64,000 nucleotides of DNA from Lentzea waywayandensis. Lineage in GTDB: Bacteria > Actinomycetota > Actinomycetes > Mycobacteriales > Pseudonocardiaceae. Each line of letters opens with the position of its first letter. The stretch's first letter is position 1. The stretch covers positions 1,054,001-1,118,000 of the forward strand of contig NZ_FOYL01000002.1 of NCBI RefSeq assembly GCF_900115955.1, read 5' to 3'. Below are positions 8,684 to 16,827 of the stretch, in pieces. The position numbers were made by a program, and so were the translations under genes. Under the pieces are notes generated by a model. That model worked only from the letters and a program-made list of their open reading frames with translations. It had not been told where the DNA came from and ran no database searches.

Positions 8684-9681
8684 TCACAAGACTTCTCCTC
8701 ACGGTCGCGGTACTCGTGAGCACCGCGACCCCGACGGCATCAGCTGCCACGACAAGCTCGCCCACCGACCCGAACGTCAGGTACTTCGGCCGCTGGAACA
8801 CGAGCTCGTCGAGCGCCTACGTCTCCGAGTGGGCGGGCGCCTACCTCGTCGTCGGCTTCACCGGCCGGACGGTGAAGCTCAGGCAGCGCCGCGCGATCGA
8901 CTTCTTCGTGAGCATCGACGGCGGGCCTGACGTGTCCTACGTGAACCGGACCGGCACGGTGGACCTCACCGCGACGCCACTGGCCGCGGGCAACCACACC
9001 CTCCGCGTCTCCTACCGCCCGATCGCGGGCTCCTACAAGGGCGACGCGGTGTACCAGGGCATCGAGATCGACACCGGCGCACGCACGTTCACACCCACCG
9101 TGCCGTCGAAGATCGTCGAGTTCGTCGGCGACTCGATCACCGTCGGCCAGCTGTCGTCGAAGCAGGCGCTCACCGCTTACGGCTGGCTGACCGGCGAGAA
9201 GCTCAAGGCTGGCCACACTCAGGTCGCGGTGGGCGGCGCGTGCCTGCACCCGGCGGCGGACGGCTGCCTGAGCATGCGCGAGGGCTTCCTGCGCACCGGC
9301 CTGGCACTGAATGCGCCAGCGTGGAACTTCGGCCGGTACAGGGCGAACGCCGTCGTGATCAACCTCGGCACGAACGACGTCGGCCACAGCGTCACCAAGG
9401 ACGAGTTCCGTTCCTCCTACGTCACGCTTCTACGCCGTGCGCGGGAGAAGTACCCGACGGCGGCGATCTTCGCCCTCGGCACGTTCCGCAAGCGGTACGT
9501 CCCGGAGACCCAGGCGGCGGTGAAGGCGCTCACCGACGGCGGCGACCGCAACGTGTACTTCGTCGACACGCTGGGCTGGATCGACGAGGCCACCGACACG
9601 ACGGACAACGTGCACCCCAACGACCAGGGCCACCGCAAGATCGCCGAGAGGCTGGCGCCGATCGTGGCAGCCAGGATCTAG
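8680..9681 (+). CDS. Secreted CE2-like SGNH carbohydrate esterase
   Basis: 333 aa, translationally coupled to the PL11 lyase (ATGA overlap). Signal peptide about 1-22 (ending ASA). An N-terminal jelly-roll sandwich (about 25-135) precedes a C-terminal SGNH domain: FVGDSITVG with Ser152, a GTNDVG block III motif and DNVHPND with the Asp/His pair near the end. This two-domain order is that of family CE2 acetyl esterases. With its lyase partner, the likely job is removing O-acetyl groups from GalA of rhamnogalacturonan so the lyase can reach the backbone (inference). Its stop shares CTAG with the stop of the converging DinB-type gene. Confidence 0.87.
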   Translation: MITRLLLTVAVLVSTATPTASAATTSSPTDPNVRYFGRWNTSSSSAYVSEWAGAYLVVGFTGRTVKLRQRRAIDFFVSIDGGPDVSYVNRTGTVDLTATPLAAGNHTLRVSYRPIAGSYKGDAVYQGIEIDTGARTFTPTVPSKIVEFVGDSITVGQLSSKQALTAYGWLTGEKLKAGHTQVAVGGACLHPAADGCLSMREGFLRTGLALNAPAWNFGRYRANAVVINLGTNDVGHSVTKDEFRSSYVTLLRRAREKYPTAAIFALGTFRKRYVPETQAAVKALTDGGDRNVYFVDTLGWIDEATDTTDNVHPNDQGHRKIAERLAPIVAARI

Positions 9682-10421
9682 CGGCGCCCGCCCTGCTCGG
9701 CGTCTTCTGCCTCGATCAGGTCCAGGTCGCGGACGCAGAAACCGTGGTGCTCGAAGGTCTCGTTGAGCACCGTGCGGAGGCACTGCCGCACCGAGCGGCC
9801 TCGGGCGTACGGCGGCCATACGTCGTCGGCGGGCACCGGCGCCGGCGCTGCGAGCCGCACCGCGGTGACCTCGTCGAGCCAGGCCTCGAGCTCGGCGGCC
9901 TGGGCCGCACGCACGCTCACGATCTCGTCGAGGGCCGGATCGAGCGACAGGTCGAGCCCGTGCGCTTCACGGTAGGGCTCGACCGCCGGTCCGATGCCCA
10001 TCGGCGTGAACAGCTCCGTCGAACCCAGGCAGCAGCGGCGGAACCACGAGTCGTGGACGAAGACCAGGTGGCGCAACGTCTGCGCCGCCGACCACTCGTC
10101 GTTCACGCCGCGGCGCTCGATGCCGGGCGCACGGCGGATTCGGTCGATCGTGGCGGCCCAGCCGGCATGGAGCCGACGCGCTGCCTCGCGCAGATCGGCA
10201 GGGTCGTCGGAACGGATCAGCACCCGCACCGGATGACGCCGGTCCAACTCCGCCTCGACGTACTCGGTGACCTCGACACCGTTCACCACGAGGTTGGTGA
10301 CGAGCCCGTCGATCACGGCGTCCTGCACGACGACGCCGATGAGACGCGCCCCGGTCAGATCGCACTCGCGGAACTCCGCACCACGCAGGTCCTCGTCGAT
10401 GTATCGCGTCATGCTCCGCAT
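9678..10421 (-). CDS. DinB-family protein with pentapeptide-like N-terminus
   Basis: 247 aa. The ATG at 10421 is chosen because GGA lies eight bases upstream; the ATG at 10412 is an alternative. The first 45 residues contain pentapeptide-like A(D/N)LxX turns (DLRGAEFRECDLTGARL). The rest is a DinB-like four-helix bundle with the histidines expected for metal binding (TLRHLVFVHDSWF and ETFEHHGF). DinB proteins include thiol-dependent metalloenzymes such as bacillithiol/mycothiol S-transferases, so a mycothiol-linked detoxification role is possible but unproven. It appears unrelated to its polysaccharide neighbours. The GTTCC-N5-GGAAC repeat just upstream may be its operator. Confidence 0.75.
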   Translation of the reverse strand: MRSMTRYIDEDLRGAEFRECDLTGARLIGVVVQDAVIDGLVTNLVVNGVEVTEYVEAELDRRHPVRVLIRSDDPADLREAARRLHAGWAATIDRIRRAPGIERRGVNDEWSAAQTLRHLVFVHDSWFRRCCLGSTELFTPMGIGPAVEPYREAHGLDLSLDPALDEIVSVRAAQAAELEAWLDEVTAVRLAAPAPVPADDVWPPYARGRSVRQCLRTVLNETFEHHGFCVRDLDLIEAEDAEQGGRR

Positions 10422-10425
10422 AGTA

Positions 10426-10440
10426 GTTCCACGCGGGAAC
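10426..10440. promoter_or_regulatory. Inverted repeat GTTCC-N5-GGAAC before the DinB gene
   Basis: Perfect 5-bp arms separated by five bases, ending five bases upstream of the predicted ATG on the minus strand. This is a possible operator; the binding protein is unknown. Confidence 0.35.
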
Positions 10441-10441
10441 A

Positions 10442-10477
10442 CCGAACTCGCGAACGGCTCACCGTTCGTGAATTCGG
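10442..10477. terminator. Hairpin terminator downstream of the second PL11 gene
   Basis: 16-bp arms (10442-10457 and 10462-10477) with one mismatch and one G-U pair around a CTCA loop. It lies just after the PL11 stop on the minus strand. Confidence 0.7.
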
Positions 10478-10491
10478 TTTCCCAGTCAGAT

Positions 10492-12255
10492 TCAGGGCGA
10501 GGCGAAACTCGGGTGCGGCGGCTGGTTGTAGGCGGTGTTCTGCCACGCCACCGCCTCCCGGTACTGCCGGTCCTCCATCAGCGAGGCCCGCCGGATCGTC
10601 GTCGGCTCGGTGGTCGAGTAGATCCGCAACGCGCTGCTGTCCGAGGTCCGCCAGATGACCTCCTCGCGCCAGTCGCCGAGGATGTCCGCCTGCAACGCCG
10701 GCGTGGACTTGGTGCCGTTGTTGGAGGCCACGCCCGAACCGGTGAGCAGCCGCGTGTCGCCGTTGGGGCCGTACTTGTCGATCGTGGTGCCGTTGAGCAA
10801 CTCGCGCTGCGCGTCACCGTCCCACCAGATCACGAAGTTGGTCGAACCCGGCTTCCGCGCGGTGACCTGGGCGCCCGTGGTGGCGCTGCGCAGGCCCGCG
10901 ACGGACGAGGACCAGGCCTCCGCGCCGGGGTTGCCCGCCCAGATGTCCGCGGCGACCCCGCGACCGTTGTCGCAGCCGCACGACGGCGCGCTCCAGATGA
11001 TCTGACCGGTGCGCGCGTCGCCCATCCAGTGCGAGACCTCGGTCGTCCACTCCGACGGCTTGAAGACCTCCAGTCCCGGCCTGGACGGGACGAAGTCGCC
11101 GACGTGCAGGGCGTCGCCGTGGTGGGTGTTGTTCTGCCACAGGCCGCGGCCGTTGTCGTCGATGGCCATCGAGCCGTAGACGACCTCGTCGCGGCCGTCC
11201 GCGTCCACGTCGGCGATCGAGAGGTTGTGGTTTCCCTTGCCCTCCCAGGCCGAGCGGTTCGACTGGGACGCCGAGTCGAACGTCCAGCGCTGGGTCAGTT
11301 GCCCGCCCCGGAAGTCCCACGCCGAGATCACGCTGCGGGTGTAGTACCCGCGGGCCATCACGATGCTCGGCCGCGCGCCGTCCAGGTACGCGGTGGCGGC
11401 CAGGAAGCGGTCGACCCGGTTGCCGTAGCTGTCACCCCACGACGAGACGGTTCCGCGTGGTGGCACGTAGTTCTCGGTGTCGAGCACCGCGCCGTCCGTA
11501 CCGCGGAACACCGAGAGGAACTCCGGCCCGGCCAGGACGTAGCCGTCGCTGTTGCGGTGGTCGGCGTTCGCGTTGCCGATCACCTGTCCGGTGCCCGACC
11601 GCGTGCCGTCCGCGGTCTTCACGGCGATCTCGGCCCTGCCGTCACCGTCGTAGTCGAAGACCTGGAACTGCGTGTAGTGCGCGCCCGCCCGGATGTTGCG
11701 GCCGAGATCGACGCGCCACAACCGGGCGCCACTGAGCTTGTACGCGTCCAGGTACACGTTGCCCGTGCGGCCTGCCTGCGAGTTGTCCTTGGCGTCAGCG
11801 GGATCCCACTTCAGGACGATCTCGTACTCGCCGTCGCCGTCCAGGTCGCCGACCGACGCGTCGTTCGCCACGTAGCCGGAACCCGGACTCTGGATCGGGA
11901 CGTCCCTGCTCGTCGCCAGGGTGCCGACGGAACGCGTGGCCGCCGCCGATTCCACGCCTCTGCTCACCTGGCGCACCGAGTAGGACGCGTCAGCGGGCGC
12001 ACCCGCGTCGAGATAGCTCGTCGCCGTCGTCACCGGCGCGCGGTTGACCTTCACCCCGTCGCGGTAGACGTTGAACGCCACCTCGGCGGCGTCCGAACCG
12101 AGCAGCCGCCACGACACGAAGTTGCCGTCGCCGCGCACCGACCGGATGCTGACCAGCCCGCGGTCGGCGGCACCCGCCGGTTCGGCCGCGACCGCGGGAA
12201 CGCCGCTCGCGACGAGTATCGCCGCGAGCAGCGCTGACATCGTTGTCCGTCTCAT
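10492..12255 (-). CDS. Secreted PL11 rhamnogalacturonan lyase, second copy
   Basis: 587 aa, close to the usual length for the family. The ATG at 12255 follows a GGAGGG site. Signal peptide about 1-24 (ending AVAA). N-terminal sandwich (about 30-115), then the propeller with GDLDGDGEYEIVLKWD, the PL11 signature NIRAGAHYTQF, FDYDGDGRAEIAVKTADGT and ADVDADGRDEVVYG calcium loops. It cleaves rhamnogalacturonan-I like the paralogue at 6434 but lacks that protein's central insertion, so one may be endo- and the other exo-acting, as in the Bacillus YesW/YesX pair (inference). Monocistronic, with its own promoter region carrying a TGAAACGTTTCA palindrome and a GTCGAA cluster. Confidence 0.93.
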   Translation of the reverse strand: MRRTTMSALLAAILVASGVPAVAAEPAGAADRGLVSIRSVRGDGNFVSWRLLGSDAAEVAFNVYRDGVKVNRAPVTTATSYLDAGAPADASYSVRQVSRGVESAAATRSVGTLATSRDVPIQSPGSGYVANDASVGDLDGDGEYEIVLKWDPADAKDNSQAGRTGNVYLDAYKLSGARLWRVDLGRNIRAGAHYTQFQVFDYDGDGRAEIAVKTADGTRSGTGQVIGNANADHRNSDGYVLAGPEFLSVFRGTDGAVLDTENYVPPRGTVSSWGDSYGNRVDRFLAATAYLDGARPSIVMARGYYTRSVISAWDFRGGQLTQRWTFDSASQSNRSAWEGKGNHNLSIADVDADGRDEVVYGSMAIDDNGRGLWQNNTHHGDALHVGDFVPSRPGLEVFKPSEWTTEVSHWMGDARTGQIIWSAPSCGCDNGRGVAADIWAGNPGAEAWSSSVAGLRSATTGAQVTARKPGSTNFVIWWDGDAQRELLNGTTIDKYGPNGDTRLLTGSGVASNNGTKSTPALQADILGDWREEVIWRTSDSSALRIYSTTEPTTIRRASLMEDRQYREAVAWQNTAYNQPPHPSFASP

Positions 12256-12310
12256 CGTCGATCACCCTCCTGACACCGGAAATGTGTTCCCCAGAAGTGA
12301 TCCGCAGAAT

Positions 12311-12322
12311 TGAAACGTTTCA
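12311..12322. promoter_or_regulatory. LacI-type palindrome TGAAACGTTTCA
   Basis: Perfect 12-bp palindrome with central CG, 56 bp upstream of the second PL11 gene. The sequence differs from GGAAAACGCTTTCC at 6356, so a different LacI-family protein or a relaxed relative may bind. Confidence 0.6.
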
Positions 12323-12339
12323 CCACGAGGAACGGTAGC

Positions 12340-12389
12340 GTCGAAAAATCGAATGCGCGGAGGGCAGTTTCTTCGACCTGGATTCGACG
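12340..12389. promoter_or_regulatory. GTCGAA/TTCGAC cluster upstream of the second PL11
   Basis: GTCGAA (12340-12345) and TCGAAT (12349-12354) form one pair; TTCGAC at 12372-12377 and 12383-12388, 11 bp apart, form a second. It lies in the only intergenic space feeding the PL11 gene. Confidence 0.4.
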
Positions 12390-12393
12390 CCTC

Positions 12394-15234
12394 TCACAAA
12401 GCAGGTGCCTTCGCCAGCACCTCGATCTCGCCGAGGGTGAGATATCCGGACGGACGCGCGGTGAGGACGACTCGCACCGCGGTCGCCGGCGGCGAGGGGT
12501 TCAGCACGACCTCCGTCCGCAGTGCGGTGACCTCGACGTCGCCGCTCGCATCGACCCACGTGCCGTCGACCGTGCGCACCTGGACCTTGAGGCTCTGGGC
12601 GATGCCGCCTTCACCGTCGCGGTGGGAATGCACGGCCACCCGCGTCAGATCACGGGTTCCGGGCAGGGTGAAGGTGATCGTGTCGGAAGGGTTCTTGGTG
12701 CCGGACCTCCAGTTCGACCACGCCTTCTCCTCTGTGACGCCGTTGCGCAGCCGTTCCGCGGAATAGCCGGGCTCGGTGTAGGTCGCCGCGACAGCCGAGT
12801 CCAGCGCCGCGTTCACCTCGACGGGCTCGGTCACCCGCACGACCGCTGTCGCGGCCACCGTGCTGCCGTCGACGACCTGGGCACGTCCGGTCACCGTCAC
12901 CGTCCCGACGTGGTCGAACACCGCGGCGTCCCACACCACGGGAAGTTCGGCCCTGCCGCCCCGCTTTCCGACACCCGTGACGGTGGCCGGCAACTCGGGC
13001 CGCCCGCCGACGTAGGTCTTCGCGCGAGCGGGCAGTGTCGACGCGATCGTGTCGACGGTGACCACCGCCAGTGCCGGCAGCTTCCGCCCGAGCACGTCCG
13101 TCGCCGTGCCGTGGACGCGCACGGTGCCGGGCTGCTGCCAGTGCCGGTCCGGCGGGAGGTTCCAGACCACGGGTAGAGCGCCTCGAGCTCCGTCCGGGTA
13201 CACCGGGGTCACGGTCGACGGCAACACGGGCCGCAGCTTGGGAACCGTGAACACGGCGGTGTCCTGAACCCGCTGCGCGGTCTCATCGACCGGTGTCCAG
13301 CGCTGGCTCGCGCCGGAGGTCGGGGTCCTGGCCGACACGGTCTCCCCGGTCGCGTCGATCAGCGTGCCGGTGGCGGCGTTGACGAACGTCCAGCCGCCGT
13401 CGCCGGTCGTCGACATGATCCACTGAGCCGCGGTGTCCCTGGCCGACTGCAGCACGACAGCGTCACCGTACGCGGCCAGCCGAGTTCCGGTCACCGCGCT
13501 CACGATCTCGTACCGTTCGCGGTTTCCGTTGCCCACGCCCAGTTTCCGGACCGACCAGAGCTGCCGCGCACTCGCGGTGTCGGTGGTCCGCAGGACCGCT
13601 TTCGCCCAGTCGTCGGACGGCTGCAAGGACTTCCCACCCGTGGCGATCCGGTACACGTGGCCGGGCTGGACGAGCGCGGCGTCGCCGGACACCCCCGCCA
13701 CACCGTCGACGAGGAACGTGGTGACCGACTTCGCCGGTACGGCGAGTGTCGCCGACTTTCCGGCCACCCGCACCGGTTTGCCGCGCACGAGGGCCCCGGA
13801 CGCGTCGGTGACCACCGGGGTCACCTTCGCCAGCGGCGAGACGAGCCCGAACCGGGACAGGTCCAGCGTCACCGCGCGATCGGTGTCGCCGCTGTTGACG
13901 TGCACGACCGTCGCGTCCAGACCGGACCGCTTGACCGCGGCGACGCTCGACGGGTCGTCGGTCTTGACGAACCGGTCGCCCGGCCGGACGAAGTGGGTGA
14001 AGTTGCGGATGGCGTGGAACTTGGTGTTGGTCCTGATAGGACAGGTCTCCAGCGTGTCGTTCGCCGTGCAGTCGAACGGGATGTGGACACTGCCCCAGTT
14101 CTTGCCGGCGACCGTCTGCGGGGCGGTGTCCTCGACCGGCTGCCAGAACACCCACGCGGACGGTTCGAGCTCACGGATGTCCTCGAGCATCCTGGTCGCC
14201 ATGCCCAGACCGGGTTCCATGCTCGTGTAGTCGGTGGTGCCGTTGCCCCAGGTGCCCTCGACCTCGCTCATCCAGAGCTTCTCGCCGGCGCCCTTGGCGA
14301 TGTCGCGGACGCTGGTGCGCTGGCTGGTGCCGTAGGTGTGCACGTTGAGCTGGTCGACCACGTCCCGCGCCGGGCCGTAGCCGTTCCAGTTGCGCACGAA
14401 CGTGCCCGGGTTCGTCTCGTCCATCGCGGACACCTTCACCCGCGACCGCAGTTCGTCGAGCGCGCGTCGCGTGGCGAGCAGAACATCCTGCTGCAACTCG
14501 GGTCCGGCGTGCGCGCCTTCCTGACGTCCGCCGGTCGGCTGACCGTCCTGGCCGATCTGCGTGCCCCAGTAGTTCGTGTTGGGCTCGTTCAACGGGGCGA
14601 GCGTGTCGAACTTGATGCCGTGCGCGCGTTCCACCTCCTGGGTCACGCGGGCCAGGTACGTGGCGAAGTCCTCGACGCGGTCCCGCCGGATCTGGTCGGT
14701 GTTCGCGTCGAACCCGCCGGAGACGTAGCCGCTGACGGTCTGGAACCACGGCGGCGAGTTGCTGAACGCCTCCCACCTCGTGACCTTGCGCTTGACCTGG
14801 TCGACCCACCAGCGCTGGTTGGCGTCCGCGGAGAAGTCCCAGTGGTCCGGGTTGTCCGGCTGCCACCAGTCCACGTCCTCACGCGTGGTGCCGGGAGGGG
14901 CTTTCCAGAAGCCCTCCATCGTCGCACCCTTCTTCATGTAGTCCTTGCGGACGTCGGGCGCGTTGCCGCCACCGATGTTGTACCGCGCGATGTTCAGGCG
15001 CAGCCCGTCCTCACCGAACAGCAGGTCGACGAGCTTGCGGCGGATCGGCTCCGGATAGCCGCCGGTGATGTTCGCGAACCACACCAGGCTGGTGCCCCAG
15101 CCCTCGAACTCCGGTTGCTGGTACGACGGGTCGACGCGAACGGTGACCGCGTTCTGCGGCAACGGGTCCGCTGCGGCGGCCGGCGTGACGAGGCCGGCGG
15201 CGACAAGCGCGAGGGCCAGTAGAAACCTCGCCAC
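12394..15234 (-). CDS. Multidomain secreted GH30 glycosidase, likely endo-beta-1,6-galactanase
   Basis: 946 aa from a GTG one base after the upstream stop, so the two genes form an operon. Signal peptide about 1-21. The GH30 barrel (about 30-380) shows EGWGTSLVWFA, acid/base Glu217 in PLNEPNTNYWG and nucleophile Glu324 in WMSEVEG. This style matches GH30 subfamily 5 endo-beta-1,6-galactanases, which open type II arabinogalactan side chains. The GH30 beta-sandwich runs to about 500. It is followed by a ricin-like trefoil (about 520-655), two bacterial Ig-like repeats each with PVVWN/PVVWD (about 670-805) and a C-terminal F5/8-type discoidin domain (about 815-946). The substrate call is inference from motif style and locus. 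Confidence 0.87.
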   Translation of the reverse strand: MARFLLALALVAAGLVTPAAAADPLPQNAVTVRVDPSYQQPEFEGWGTSLVWFANITGGYPEPIRRKLVDLLFGEDGLRLNIARYNIGGGNAPDVRKDYMKKGATMEGFWKAPPGTTREDVDWWQPDNPDHWDFSADANQRWWVDQVKRKVTRWEAFSNSPPWFQTVSGYVSGGFDANTDQIRRDRVEDFATYLARVTQEVERAHGIKFDTLAPLNEPNTNYWGTQIGQDGQPTGGRQEGAHAGPELQQDVLLATRRALDELRSRVKVSAMDETNPGTFVRNWNGYGPARDVVDQLNVHTYGTSQRTSVRDIAKGAGEKLWMSEVEGTWGNGTTDYTSMEPGLGMATRMLEDIRELEPSAWVFWQPVEDTAPQTVAGKNWGSVHIPFDCTANDTLETCPIRTNTKFHAIRNFTHFVRPGDRFVKTDDPSSVAAVKRSGLDATVVHVNSGDTDRAVTLDLSRFGLVSPLAKVTPVVTDASGALVRGKPVRVAGKSATLAVPAKSVTTFLVDGVAGVSGDAALVQPGHVYRIATGGKSLQPSDDWAKAVLRTTDTASARQLWSVRKLGVGNGNRERYEIVSAVTGTRLAAYGDAVVLQSARDTAAQWIMSTTGDGGWTFVNAATGTLIDATGETVSARTPTSGASQRWTPVDETAQRVQDTAVFTVPKLRPVLPSTVTPVYPDGARGALPVVWNLPPDRHWQQPGTVRVHGTATDVLGRKLPALAVVTVDTIASTLPARAKTYVGGRPELPATVTGVGKRGGRAELPVVWDAAVFDHVGTVTVTGRAQVVDGSTVAATAVVRVTEPVEVNAALDSAVAATYTEPGYSAERLRNGVTEEKAWSNWRSGTKNPSDTITFTLPGTRDLTRVAVHSHRDGEGGIAQSLKVQVRTVDGTWVDASGDVEVTALRTEVVLNPSPPATAVRVVLTARPSGYLTLGEIEVLAKAPAL

Positions 15235-15235
15235 G

Positions 15236-16639
15236 TCAGGCCCCCAGCCGGAAGTCGGCGACGCGGATCGGCGACGGCGTGGTGCCGCTGGAGGTCTGCT
15301 GGTACTGCACCGACAGGATCCCCTGGGACACGACGCGCGACGCGTCCACGTTCACCTCGCCGAACGCCCGCAGTGACGGGCGGTCGAACAACGTCGTCCA
15401 GTCCGTCCACCCGCTGGCCCTGCTCGCCGCCACGATCTTCCCGCGCGGCAGCACGAGGTACGCGTTGTCGTCCCGGTCGAACACGATCTTCGTGCGCTGG
15501 GTGTGGTTCGGCGGGATCGGGACCTCCATCTTGGTCCAGCTACCGTCCGCTCCGCGGAAGACGTGGAAGGTGCGGCCGTACTGCGTGCGCTGCTGCGCGT
15601 AGTTCGACACGCACTGGGTGAACCGGCCGGGGACGTAGCTGATCACCACGTGCGGCCGGCCCTGGGCGTCCACGGCCTGACTCTCCTGGTTCATCAGGCC
15701 GTGGTTCGGGTCGAGCGGATCGGCCACCAGACCTGGCGAGTTGACGTTCACCGGTGTGCCACCTGTCGTGCCCACCACTGTTCCGGCACCGTTGCGCCAC
15801 GTCCGGCCGCGGTCGTCGCTGTAGACGTACCCGGTGTCGTGGTTGGTCAGCCCGCCCGCGTTGCACAGCACGCCGGTGTTGCCTTCACGCCAGGTGAAAG
15901 CGGCGTGCAACCGTCCACTTCGGTCATAGGTCAGGCCGTGCAGGTACATGTTGCGGGTCGTGGACACCACGCCGTTCGGGCCGGTGTACGAGCCGGTGGC
16001 GGACGACCAGCCGCCGAGCTTGCGCCACGTGCCGCCGGAGTACTCGGCCAGCTCGTTGACGCCGTTGCCGGAGCCACCGGTGCGGTAGCTGAACTGGAGC
16101 CTGCCCTCGGGTGTCACCACGAACTGCGGGTAGGTCATGGAACCGAGCTCGACGCCGCCGAGCGTGCGCTGCACCGGACCGAACGCGGCGGCGTTCCACT
16201 GCTGGGCGCCGGTCGCGAGGCCTGGCTGTGACCGGAAGTAGAACAAGCGCGTGTTGTGCGTGTCCAACGCGACGTGGATCGCGTTGTCCTGCGGGGAGAT
16301 TCCGAGCGAGATCACGTTGTGCGAGTCGTCGACGCTGAGCCGGTGCGGCAGGACCACGGTCTCCCACCGCGTGCTGCCCACGGTCCGCCGCGCGACCACC
16401 GCGTCACGGCTCGCGGTGTACCAGGTGGCGTACTGACGTCCCTGGTAGGTCAGGATCGCGTCCTGCTGGAACGAGTTGTTGTTCACGACTCCGTCGTAGG
16501 ACACGAAGTACAGCGCCGAAGGATCGAGCAGTGTGTCGCCCACGAGGCTCACCGCCGGTGCCGCCGCGGGCGCACCCGCCGCGGTTCCCAGCGATGCCAG
16601 CAGCATCGCGGCCACCAAGCTCAGAGCTGTCCTCTTCAC
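15236..16639 (-). CDS. Secreted BNR_4-type beta-propeller protein, candidate polysaccharide lyase
   Basis: 467 aa from a GTG at 16639 preceded by GGGGGA. Signal peptide about 1-23. The mature protein has BNR-type Asp-box features (YSDDRGRTWRNG) and repeated aromatic blades with HxxL and DSHN motifs, as in the BNR_4 seven-bladed propellers that include lyase families PL24, PL25 and PL27. PL27 removes rhamnose-capped glucuronic acid from arabinogalactan, a good fit to the adjoining GH30 and GH2 enzymes, but the family cannot be assigned by eye. It is the first gene of an operon with the GH30 and is divergent from the GH2 beta-galactosidase across a 188-bp promoter region. Confidence 0.72.
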   Translation of the reverse strand: MKRTALSLVAAMLLASLGTAAGAPAAAPAVSLVGDTLLDPSALYFVSYDGVVNNNSFQQDAILTYQGRQYATWYTASRDAVVARRTVGSTRWETVVLPHRLSVDDSHNVISLGISPQDNAIHVALDTHNTRLFYFRSQPGLATGAQQWNAAAFGPVQRTLGGVELGSMTYPQFVVTPEGRLQFSYRTGGSGNGVNELAEYSGGTWRKLGGWSSATGSYTGPNGVVSTTRNMYLHGLTYDRSGRLHAAFTWREGNTGVLCNAGGLTNHDTGYVYSDDRGRTWRNGAGTVVGTTGGTPVNVNSPGLVADPLDPNHGLMNQESQAVDAQGRPHVVISYVPGRFTQCVSNYAQQRTQYGRTFHVFRGADGSWTKMEVPIPPNHTQRTKIVFDRDDNAYLVLPRGKIVAASRASGWTDWTTLFDRPSLRAFGEVNVDASRVVSQGILSVQYQQTSSGTTPSPIRVADFRLGA

Positions 16640-16685
16640 GGTTCCCCCGGCAGGTCGCGGTTCGGCTTGTTCCCCGGAGCGTGAA

Positions 16686-16723
16686 GTCGAACAAAATCGA
16701 ACGCAAGCGTCGAGTTGTTCGAT
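16686..16723. promoter_or_regulatory. TCGAAC repeat cluster in the BNR-GH2 divergent promoter
   Basis: TCGAAC at 16687-16692 and 16697-16702 (exactly 10 bp apart), then TCGAG (16710-16714) and TTCGAT (16718-16723). It could serve the BNR/GH30 operon and the GH2 gene together. Confidence 0.42.
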
Positions 16724-16827
16724 AACAGCAGGCGTCGTGTGAACGGCACGGACCTCGTGGCCCCTTGTCGCCCTTCCACGCCGACTGTTCACTTGTGTTG
16801 AGTTCTGTCTGAACATGGAGGTTCAGC

